From Paenarthrobacter sp. PH39-S1 (GTDB taxonomy: Bacteria; Actinomycetota; Actinomycetes; Actinomycetales; Micrococcaceae), in assembly GCF_030063245.1 (NCBI RefSeq), contig NZ_JASISR010000022.1, positions 1 through 64,000 on the forward strand: a stretch of 64,000 nucleotides of DNA. Direction: 5' to 3'. This document shows positions 57,624 through 64,000 of this stretch, in pieces. How positions within the stretch are numbered: position 1 is the first letter of the stretch; every line of letters begins with the position of its first letter. The position numbers were made by a program, and so were the translations under genes. The notes below the pieces were generated by a model, which searched no databases, was not told the DNA's origin, and saw only the letters and a list, made by a program, of their open reading frames with translations.

Positions 57624-58123
57624 GTAATCCGCAGATTCCGTCCGTGGCCACGCAGGACGCCGTACTGACCCACCTGCGCGCGGACGGCAGCGCGCAGATG
57701 GTGGACGTCTCCGCCAAAGACGAGACCACACGGCAGGCCACCGCGCAGGCCGTGGTGACGACGACGGCGCAGGTCATGGCGCTGCTCGGTGCCGGCGATC
57801 TGCCCAAGGGCGACGCGCTGGCCGTGGCCCGCGTGGCCGGAATTATGGCAGCGAAAAAAACGCCGGAGTTGATTCCGCTCTGCCATCCGCTGCCGATCAG
57901 TAAGGTCACGGTGGACTTCGAGCTCGCCGCCACCAGCGTGACCGTGCACGCGATGGTCAAGACGCGCTCCGTGACAGGAGTGGAAATGGAGGCGCTGACC
58001 GCAGCCGGTGTTGCCGCGTTGAGTGTTTACGACATGATCAAGGCGGTGGACAAGCACGCCGTCATTACGGATATCAAGGTGCTTGCGAAAAGCGGTGGCA
58101 AGAGCGGGGACTGGACGCTGTGA
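57620..58123 (+). CDS. moaC: Cyclic pyranopterin monophosphate synthase
   Basis: The protein is 167 residues from ATG 57620, overlapping the moeA stop as ATGA. The catalytic signature [13 protein letters not shown] and [23 protein letters not shown] are intact, with Lys and Asp residues in [14 protein letters not shown]. It closes the MoaA product to precursor Z. moaA lies in the other cluster; mog follows with a GTGA overlap. Confidence 0.96.
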   Translation: MSNPQIPSVATQDAVLTHLRADGSAQMVDVSAKDETTRQATAQAVVTTTAQVMALLGAGDLPKGDALAVARVAGIMAAKKTPELIPLCHPLPISKVTVDFELAATSVTVHAMVKTRSVTGVEMEALTAAGVAALSVYDMIKAVDKHAVITDIKVLAKSGGKSGDWTL

Positions 58124-58608
58124 ACGGCGGCCCCCGGCGGACGGCCGGGATCGTCATTGCCTCCACCCGCGCGGCGTCTGGAATCTATCCGGACACCAGC
58201 GCACCGGTGATCAGCGGCTGGTTGGCGGAGCAGGGGTTTGAGGTGTTCCAGACGCACGTTGTGCCGGACGGCGAGGATGTCCATGATGCGCTGCAGAGCC
58301 TGCTTAACCGGCACCCTGCGGTCATTATCACCAGTGGCGGCACCGGACTGAGCACCGATGATCTGACCCCGGAAATGACGCATCCGCTGTTGGAACGCGA
58401 AATTCCCGGGATCATGGAGGCTATCCGTGCGGCCGGGGCGGCGAAAACGCCGACGGCGGCGCTGAGCCGGGGTTACGCTGGAGTGAGCGGGCGGACGTTT
58501 GTACTGAATCTGCCTGGCTCCGCCGGTGGCATCCGGGACGGGCTGGCGGTGCTGGCGCCGCTGCTCAGGCATATTTGCGATCAGCTGGAGGGCAGCCATG
58601 AGCATTGA
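58120..58608 (+). CDS. mog: MogA/MoaB-type molybdopterin adenylyltransferase
   Basis: The 162-residue protein has the MoCF fold: [32 protein letters not shown], then [26 protein letters not shown] and [23 protein letters not shown]. The GGTGLSTDD motif binds molybdopterin. It adenylylates molybdopterin before MoeA acts. GTG 58120 overlaps moaC, and moaE starts 11 nt before its end. Confidence 0.94.
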   Translation: MNGGPRRTAGIVIASTRAASGIYPDTSAPVISGWLAEQGFEVFQTHVVPDGEDVHDALQSLLNRHPAVIITSGGTGLSTDDLTPEMTHPLLEREIPGIMEAIRAAGAAKTPTAALSRGYAGVSGRTFVLNLPGSAGGIRDGLAVLAPLLRHICDQLEGSHEH

Positions 58609-59065
58609 GATTCTCGCCGCACAGCTCAGCGCTGAGCCCATTTTCGTTGACGTGGCCGTTGCCGCGGTGGAGGCGCCGGGCTGCGGAGCCGTGGTCAGCT
58701 TCAGCGGCGTGGTGCGCAATCACGACGGCGGCAAGGACGTACTGGAACTGGGCTACTCGGCGCATCCCAGCGCCGAACGCGTGCTTGCCGAGGTGGTGGA
58801 CGACGTCCTGCGGGCGCATGGGTCCGAGCTCGACGCTGTCGGGTCCAACATCCGGATCTGGGCAGCGCACCGGATTGGGCCGTTGCGGATCGGCGATGCC
58901 GCGCTGGTCTGCGCCGTCGCCACCGCGCACCGGCAGTTGGCCTTCAGCATCTGCGCCGCACTGGTGGATCGGATTAAGGATGAGGTGCCGATCTGGAAGG
59001 AACAGTTCTTCGCGGACGGTTCGGTGGAATGGGTAGGTGCAGGATCCTCAGCCGCGCCCCGGTAA
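58598..59065 (+). CDS. moaE: Molybdopterin synthase catalytic subunit
   Basis: The protein is 155 residues from ATG 58598 (GGAGGG upstream). MoaE features are GCGAVVSFSGVVRNHDGGKDVLELGY, WAAHRIGPLRIGDAALVCAVATAHR and VPIWKEQFFADGSVEWVG with the catalytic Lys of WKEQ. It joins MoaD to convert precursor Z to molybdopterin. The TAA stop overlaps the -10 box of dapB. Confidence 0.95.
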   Translation: MSIEILAAQLSAEPIFVDVAVAAVEAPGCGAVVSFSGVVRNHDGGKDVLELGYSAHPSAERVLAEVVDDVLRAHGSELDAVGSNIRIWAAHRIGPLRIGDAALVCAVATAHRQLAFSICAALVDRIKDEVPIWKEQFFADGSVEWVGAGSSAAPR

Positions 59066-59068
59066 ACT
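59063..59068 (+). promoter_or_regulatory. -10 box of dapB, leaderless
   Basis: TAAACT ends 7 nt before ATG 59076. Its TAA is also the stop codon of moaE. No ribosome site precedes dapB. Confidence 0.45.
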
Positions 59069-59075
59069 TGGCAGC

Positions 59076-59879
59076 ATGAATGAACAGGCGACTGGGCGCA
59101 GAACCCACAGCGACGAGCCGGCCGCGGGAACGGTGCGGGTGGCCGTGCTGGGGGCCTGCGGCCGGATGGGCCGCGAGGCTGTCATGGCGGTGACGGACGC
59201 GCCGGACCTGGAACTGGTTGCCTCGTTGGGCCGCAATGATCCGCTCGATTCGCTGGTGTCCGCCGGGGCGCAGATCATCATCGATCTGAGCGTTCCGGAC
59301 GCCACCGAGACGAACGTCAGGTTCGCCGTCGAACACGGCATGCACGCCGTCGTCGGAACCACAGGCTGGACGGATGAAAAGCTGGGCGCGCTGCGCCCGC
59401 TGCTGGCCGAACACCCGCAGATCGGAGTGCTGATCGCGCCGAACTTCGCCGTCGGTTCCGTGCTGGCGAGCAGCTTTGCGGCCAGGGCGGCCAAGTATTT
59501 TGACTCGGTGGAAATCATCGAGCTGCACCATCCACGCAAGGTCGACGCACCGTCCGGGACGGCCGTCCGCACGGCGCAGCTGATCGCCGCCGCCCGGGCC
59601 GAGGCCGGGGTGGCGCCGGCACCGGACGCGACGCAGACCCAGCTCGACGGCGCGCGCGGAGCCAGCGTGGAGGGTATCCCGGTGCACAGCGTGCGGCTGG
59701 CGGGCCTCACGGCGCACCAGGAGGTGCTCCTTGGACGCTTCGGTGAGCAGCTGACCATCAGGCACGATTCGTTCAATCAGGCCTCGTTCATGCCGGGCGT
59801 GCTGATCGGCGTCCGGACGGTGGCATCTCGTCCGGGGCTGACGGTCGGACTCGACGGCTATCTGAATCTGGAGGCCTAG
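59076..59879 (+). CDS. dapB: 4-hydroxy-tetrahydrodipicolinate reductase
   Basis: The protein is 267 residues and reduces the DapA product on the way to diaminopimelate and lysine. VAVLGACGRMGREAVMAV binds NAD(P)H, IDLSVPDATETNV follows, then VVGTTGWTDEK, IAPNFAVGSVL and the catalytic ELHHPRKVDAPSGTAV. ATG 59076 was chosen over an upstream frame at 59037 because it fits the family and the leaderless promoter. Confidence 0.96.
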   Translation: MNEQATGRRTHSDEPAAGTVRVAVLGACGRMGREAVMAVTDAPDLELVASLGRNDPLDSLVSAGAQIIIDLSVPDATETNVRFAVEHGMHAVVGTTGWTDEKLGALRPLLAEHPQIGVLIAPNFAVGSVLASSFAARAAKYFDSVEIIELHHPRKVDAPSGTAVRTAQLIAAARAEAGVAPAPDATQTQLDGARGASVEGIPVHSVRLAGLTAHQEVLLGRFGEQLTIRHDSFNQASFMPGVLIGVRTVASRPGLTVGLDGYLNLEA

Positions 59880-59881
59880 AC

Positions 59882-60331
59882 ATGTCGAAAACCAAAATCT
59901 GGGTGGGCCTGATTTGCCTGCTGCTGGTCTTTTACCTGGTGGTGACGGTTCAGCGGGCCTTCCTGCTGCTGGCAGACCCGGACCTGACCTCCAAGGGCCT
60001 CGGTGCGGCGTACCTGGTGTTGCCCGTTGTGGGAGCCTGGGCCCTGATCCGTGAGCTGATGTTTGGGTCGCGGATGGAGCGGATGGCCAAAATTCTGGAG
60101 TCCGAGGGCGGACTTCCGGTGGACGAGCTGCCGCGGACCCCGGGCGGACGCATCGTCCGGGCTGCGGCCGACACTGAGTTTGAAAAGTACCGCCTCGAAG
60201 CGGAAGCGGCTCCGGGCGACTGGCGTTCCTGGTTCCGGCTGTCCTGCGCATATGATGCGTCCGGAGACAGGACACGCGCGCGGAAGACCATGCGGGACGC
60301 CATCAGCATATTCCGCAGCGCCGCGGCCTAA
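59882..60331 (+). CDS. Conserved two-helix membrane protein with C-terminal TPR-like end
   Basis: The protein is 149 residues from ATG 59882, 2 nt after dapB. Two helices (IWVGLICLLLVFYLVVTVQRAFLLL and GAAYLVLPVVGAWALIREL) are followed by a cytoplasmic tail. The tail ends WFRLSCAYDASGDRTRARKTMRDAISIF, which reads like one TPR hairpin. The family occurs next to dapB in relatives as I recall. Function unknown. Confidence 0.85.
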   Translation: MSKTKIWVGLICLLLVFYLVVTVQRAFLLLADPDLTSKGLGAAYLVLPVVGAWALIRELMFGSRMERMAKILESEGGLPVDELPRTPGGRIVRAAADTEFEKYRLEAEAAPGDWRSWFRLSCAYDASGDRTRARKTMRDAISIFRSAAA

Positions 60332-60460
60332 CCCCAGTCCGCGGCCCGGCCAACAGACCTCCGGTCCGGACCCTCCCGCCACACCCCAGCCCCGTCCCTC
60401 CCGCCGCACACTCTGAGGCCGCAAGGGCTGAGGCGGGAAGGTAACGGGGAAGGGGCTGCC

Positions 60461-61684
60461 CTAGCGGGCCTTGGCACGGATGGTATCACGTCCGGAGCGG
60501 CTCCTGCCCGCGGCCAGCGCGTCTGCCGCGTGGGCCGTGAGTTCCAGCGGCCCGCGCCATTGCAGCAGGGCAAAGACAGTACCGGTCAGCAGCACTGCCA
60601 CGGCCTGCGCGCCGAACAGCTGCTCCGTGGTCCATCCGGGCGGCCGGCCAGTGGTGGGCCACAGCTCCAGCAGCCGGCTGAGCGTCAAGACATGGGCACA
60701 ATACAACGTCAAGGTCATGACCCCGGCGCCGGACAGTGGCAGCAGGATGCGCGGGTGAAGTCGCGTCAGCAGCAGGCAGAGCCCGACGACGGCGGCCGCC
60801 ACGGCGCTGGTCTGGATCAGATCCAGTGTGGTGCCGGAGTGCGGGGCTGCCGTGGCCAGCCACCACCAGGAACCGCTCTGGTCCACCCAGGCAAGATCCA
60901 CCTGCAACAGGCTGCGCAACGGCCCGCGCGCAGCCGCGGGGGTCTGCAGCAGGGCGTCCAGACCGCCCAGATAGTCAAGGAAAAAAGAACCAATGTTCCG
61001 GGCGGCGAAGGCGACCAGGGCGCCGGCAGCTAGGAGGGCCAGTTGGACGCCTGCGCGGTGCAGCGCCAGCCGGCCCAGGACCAGCCCCACCAGAAGATAG
61101 CTGATCCATTGAAGCACCGGGTAGTACCCGGTGACGAAAATATCGGCGAGCAGGAGCCCGGGCTGCTGCAGCGAATCCCAGCTGGCGCTGCCGCCAGCCA
61201 GCCGGCCGAGCCCGTGCGGCGCCAGATGCTCTGCCAGCAGCGGGCGCAGCAGATAACCGGCAACGGGGGAGAGGAGAATCCAGCCACCTGCCCACGCGGC
61301 CAACGCGGGCAGCCGCAGGCCCAAAAACGGCAGGATGCACAGGAACAGCGCGGCATACTGCACCAGAATGACGGCAACGTTGACGTGCACCATCCCGAGC
61401 GTCAGGCCGGCGGCGAGCAACACCAGCGCCCGGGCGCCCACGGAGCGCTGACCGGCACGAAGAGTCCTGCCCTGACGCGGTGTCTGCTTTCCGGTGGAAA
61501 GCGCCAGTCCGATCCCCGCCAGCACGGCAAAGAGCGCGGCCGCCCGCCCGGAAACGAGCAGCCCCACCGGGGTTGGCTCAGCGCCGGCACCCATCAGCGG
61601 GAGGATATGCGTGGCCACCATACCCAGCAGGGCGATTCCTCTGGCGGCGTCGATCCCGGGAAGCCGCTGGGCAAGTGCTGGCAT
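60461..61684 (-). CDS. DUF418/heparan-glucosaminide acetyltransferase-like membrane protein
   Basis: The 407-residue protein has about ten helices. The N-terminus LPGIDAARGIALLGMVATHILPL is the DUF1624/HGSNAT start with its His. Late features are GVMTLTLYCAHVLTLSRLL and a DUF418-like end. These proteins are thought to acetylate or acylate extracellular sugars. It converges with the dapB-side gene. ATG 61684 begins the family sequence. The acyl acceptor is unknown. Confidence 0.85.
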   Translation of the reverse strand: MPALAQRLPGIDAARGIALLGMVATHILPLMGAGAEPTPVGLLVSGRAAALFAVLAGIGLALSTGKQTPRQGRTLRAGQRSVGARALVLLAAGLTLGMVHVNVAVILVQYAALFLCILPFLGLRLPALAAWAGGWILLSPVAGYLLRPLLAEHLAPHGLGRLAGGSASWDSLQQPGLLLADIFVTGYYPVLQWISYLLVGLVLGRLALHRAGVQLALLAAGALVAFAARNIGSFFLDYLGGLDALLQTPAAARGPLRSLLQVDLAWVDQSGSWWWLATAAPHSGTTLDLIQTSAVAAAVVGLCLLLTRLHPRILLPLSGAGVMTLTLYCAHVLTLSRLLELWPTTGRPPGWTTEQLFGAQAVAVLLTGTVFALLQWRGPLELTAHAADALAAGRSRSGRDTIRAKAR

Positions 61685-61826
61685 CCTCTGATCGTCTCAC
61701 CTCCGGCCGAAAAGCGGTGACTGCGGTACGTCTATTTATCTGACTAAAGCAGGTAACATTTCCGGGGGTTGGACGGGCGTTCCACCCGTCAGATCTCGGA
61801 CCTCCTCAACAGTGGCGCCGGGCCAA

Positions 61827-61940
61827 CGCAGGGAGGTCGTCGCTGCCATCGCTGAAGTGGATGGAAAACGTGCGGGCTGCATCTTTTGTGTGCGGGAAGA
61901 TGCCGCAACGGCGAAACTGCGCACAGTTCGGCCGAGTTAA
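61827..61940 (+). pseudogene. GNAT acetyltransferase fragment
   Basis: A frame without start codon reads VVAAIAEVDGKRAGCIFCVREDAATAKLRTV and then stops. The GCIFCVRED-TAKLR block is typical of the central strand of MarR-fused or free GNAT proteins. The acetyl-CoA loop that should follow is missing, so only a short piece survives. Confidence 0.5.
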
Positions 61941-62619
61941 TCCGGGCCACCGCCAGCGCCCTCCGGGCTGTCGACCCCGCGGTCAGCGCCAACGCGGTCA
62001 CCGGCCACGCCCGGGCGGTCGAGAGCCTCCAGCAGGGCCGGCAGCAGCGCCTTCGCCGAGCGCCGGTAGCCCAGGTTGGAGGGATGGAAACGGTCTTCGG
62101 CAAACATCTCCTGCGGCCGGCCCAAGAACATGGGCCGGACCACTCGTCCGAGCAATATTGGACATCCGCCTGCGGCCGATTCTCCCTTGGCCTGGGCCGC
62201 CGCCAACCGGCGCGAGGCGCGTCCGCCGAAACTGCGCAGCGCTGCGGTATCGCCGGGAGCGCGCCCAAATCGGGGCAGGTTCCGACGACGACCTCCGCCC
62301 CCATCGCGCGCAGCCGGTGTGCCGTGTCCTTAAACGGGTTGCCGAGTTTTTTGCGGTAGGTCTTATCCGCCATCGGGGCGACATCGCCCAGCGGGCTTCC
62401 CATGGTGCGGCAGACGATCAGGCCCTCTACCCGGAACAGGAAGGCGACGGCAGCCACCGAAGCCGCCGCCCCCGCGGCGCCCAGCACGGTGACCGTGGCA
62501 AACCGCCGGAACTGCTCGGCCGCCCGTCCAGCGTCCCGGAGCAGGCTGTTCGTCAGGACGTTCGCTGCCTTTGCCTGCAGCGATCGATGCCGTGCAACGA
62601 GTCCCGGAGTCTGGTCCAC
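61937..62619 (-). pseudogene. SGNH/GDSL hydrolase remnant
   Basis: The N-terminal part is family-like: LVARHRSLQAKAANVLTNSLL, then AGRAAEQFRRFATVTVLGAAG with a membrane helix, and ADKTYRKKLGNP. It then jumps to FKDTAHRLRAMGAEVVVGTCPDLGAL, which normally lies about 100 residues further on. The catalytic Gly-Asp-Ser block and the GGND block are therefore deleted. A frameshift follows near 62240, and the C-terminus MFAEDRFHPSNLGYRRSAKALLPALL, with the Asp and His of the catalytic triad, is in another frame ending at 61937. Confidence 0.8.
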
Positions 62620-62697
62620 GGTCTCAGTGTAGGCTTACAGACCGGTTTGCGCCGTCGTCGTCACAATAGCCCGCCGCGGACCCCTGTGGAGGGACCG

Positions 62698-62728
62698 TTG
62701 CTCCAAACCGTGCGCAAGCGGGTAACGT
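62698..62728 (+). promoter_or_regulatory. Possible leaderless promoter of dapA
   Basis: TAACGT (62723-62728) ends 7 nt before ATG 62736; TTGCTC (62698-62703) lies 19 bp upstream. No ribosome site is present. Confidence 0.4.
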
Positions 62729-62735
62729 TTTAGCC

Positions 62736-63641
62736 ATGGCTGAGTCTGACATGCACAAATATCCCTTCGGCACGCTGGTAACCGCGATGGTTACCCCCTT
62801 TACCGCGGACGGCGACGTGGACTTCGATCAAACCGCAAAACTGGCCAATAGGCTGGTCGACGACGGGTGTGACGGACTGGTGGTGACCGGGACAACCGGC
62901 GAGACGTCTACGTTGACGGATGAGGAAAACCTCGGCATGTTCGAGGTCGTCGTGGGCGCCGTCGGCGGCCGTGCCAAGGTGATCGCCGGGACCGGCACTA
63001 ACGACACGCGCCACTCGATCAGCCTTTCCCAGCGTGCCGCCGCGTTGGGGGTGGACGGGCTGCTGCTGGTCACGCCCTATTACAACAAGCCCAGCCAGGC
63101 CGGAATTCAGGCGCATTTCGAGGCCGTGGCGGACTCGACGGACCTTCCCGTGATGCTGTACGACATTCCCGGCCGCAGCGGCGTCCCCATTGCCACGGAA
63201 ACCCTGATCCGGCTGGCGGACCACCCGCGGATCCTCGCGCTCAAGGACGCCAAGGCCGATTTTTCCGCCACCACCCGGGTCCTGGCCAACACGGATCTTC
63301 ACGTTTACTCGGGCGACGACGGACTGACCCTGCCGTGGATGGCCGCCGGCGCCGTCGGACTGGTCAGCGTCTCCGCACACGTTGCCACGAAAAAGTTCCG
63401 TGCCCTGGTCGACGCCGCGCTTGCCGGCGATTTCGCCACGGCCCGCGCCGTGCATTTTGAGCTGGATCCGGTGATCCGTGCCGTGATGACCCATGTCCAG
63501 GGTGCCGTCTCGACCAAGCAGATTCTTAAGTGGCAGGGTGTCCTGTCCAGTTCGGTGGTCCGACTTCCCCTGGTGGAGCCCGGCCAGGCAGAGATCGACG
63601 CCATCAAGGCCGACCTCGCGGAAGCTGGAATGGACTTCTGA
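62736..63641 (+). CDS. dapA: 4-hydroxy-tetrahydrodipicolinate synthase
   Basis: The 301-residue TIM-barrel aldolase condenses pyruvate with aspartate semialdehyde. Marks are GTLVTAMVTPFTADGDVDFDQ, VVTGTTGETSTLTDEE, LLLVTPYYNKPSQAGI (active-site Tyr), VMLYDIPGRSGVPI and ILALKDAKADF with the Schiff-base Lys, then YSGDDGLTLPWMAAGAVG. It is followed 2 nt later by the RNase J gene, the conserved dapA-rnj pair. Confidence 0.97.
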   Translation: MAESDMHKYPFGTLVTAMVTPFTADGDVDFDQTAKLANRLVDDGCDGLVVTGTTGETSTLTDEENLGMFEVVVGAVGGRAKVIAGTGTNDTRHSISLSQRAAALGVDGLLLVTPYYNKPSQAGIQAHFEAVADSTDLPVMLYDIPGRSGVPIATETLIRLADHPRILALKDAKADFSATTRVLANTDLHVYSGDDGLTLPWMAAGAVGLVSVSAHVATKKFRALVDAALAGDFATARAVHFELDPVIRAVMTHVQGAVSTKQILKWQGVLSSSVVRLPLVEPGQAEIDAIKADLAEAGMDF

Positions 63642-63643
63642 CA

Positions 63644-64000
63644 TTGACTCCAACGGCATCGAGTTCTGCGGCATCGGCTCAAACAGCATTTCCTGGGCTA
63701 AGGACGCCGCCGGACCTTCCTGCCGCTACGCTGCGGATTGTGCCGCTGGGCGGGTTGGGGGAGATCGGCCGCAATATGGCCGTCTTCGAAATCGCCGGAA
63801 AACTGCTCGTCGTCGACTGCGGCGTGCTGTTCCCGGAGGAGACCCAGCCGGGCGTGGATCTGATTCTGCCGGACTTCTCCTACATCGAGAACAGGCTCGA
63901 AGACGTCGTCGCCATTGTCCTGACGCACGGGCACGAGGATCACATCGGTGCGGTCCCGTACCTGCTGCGGCTGCGCGAGGACATTCCCGTCGTTGGGTCC
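63644..64000 (+). CDS. rnj: Ribonuclease J, 5' part only
   Basis: TTG 63644 opens a frame that runs off the window after 119 codons. It carries IVPLGGLGEIGRNMAVFE, LLVVDCGVLFPEE, GVDLILPDFSYIENRLEDVVAIVLTHGHEDHIGAVPYLL and the metal motif HGHEDH of the metallo-beta-lactamase/beta-CASP RNases J. These act in rRNA maturation and mRNA decay. The N-terminal 30 residues are a low-complexity extension. The start codon is chosen by position 2 nt after dapA. Confidence 0.93.
   Translation, partial: MTPTASSSAASAQTAFPGLRTPPDLPAATLRIVPLGGLGEIGRNMAVFEIAGKLLVVDCGVLFPEETQPGVDLILPDFSYIENRLEDVVAIVLTHGHEDHIGAVPYLLRLREDIPVVGS

Overview
The window is a piece of a high-GC actinobacterial chromosome. Gene order and protein character point to Micrococcaceae (Arthrobacter sensu lato): dxr, a RIP metalloprotease, ispG and a DUF4081/GNAT protein; then proS, rimP, nusA, ylxR, infB, rbfA, truB, ribF, rpsO, pnp and an M16 peptidase; then the molybdenum cofactor genes and dapB, dapA and rnj. 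Many starts are GTG or TTG, overlaps of the ATGA and GTGA kind are frequent, and several genes look leaderless (a TANNNT box 5 to 7 nt before the start codon). The genus assignment rests on memory of gene order, not on a database search. I saw no rRNA, tRNA, CRISPR array, IS element or prophage.

Layout. Bases 1-5.0 kb are a worn accessory segment: a DUF3883 protein, a conserved gene broken by many lesions, a Xre/RES toxin-antitoxin pair, and the N-terminal third of a large restriction/helicase enzyme cut off next to an Lrp regulator. 5.0-6.6 kb is a divergent Lrp/ornithine cyclodeaminase pair with a clear operator. 6.7-13.5 kb is the isoprenoid (MEP) and protease block. 13.6-14.5 kb holds two pseudogenes joined end to end. 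14.6-19.7 kb carries a 2,4-dienoyl-CoA reductase with a PadR regulator, then an ABC exporter with its own TetR regulator and a perfect operator. 19.9-26.2 kb has proS, a TSUP transporter, an antibiotic kinase-like protein, a VIT1-family protein and a DUF4439 protein. 26.3-42.7 kb is the translation and RNA-metabolism core. 42.8-59.1 kb is dominated by molybdenum: moaA-moaD, two sulfite-oxidase-fold membrane oxidoreductases, modABC with a TOBE regulator, and moeA-moaC-mog-moaE, interspersed with eroded genes. 59.1-64 kb is dapB, a membrane acyltransferase-like gene, an SGNH hydrolase pseudogene, dapA and the start of rnj.

How the parts work together. Mo uptake (ModABC), cofactor synthesis (MoaA, MoaC, MoaD, MoaE, Mog, MoeA) and at least two likely cofactor users lie within about 16 kb. 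The core block is the usual nusA-infB operon followed by ribosome maturation and RNA decay genes. DapB and DapA are consecutive enzymes of the lysine/diaminopimelate pathway.

The most unusual signals are a chain of four ATGA-overlapping mini-ORFs between ylxR and infB, a 19-bp perfect inverted repeat between infB and rbfA, a likely homopolymer frameshift at the start of modB, and at least eight broken genes, which suggests continuing genome erosion.
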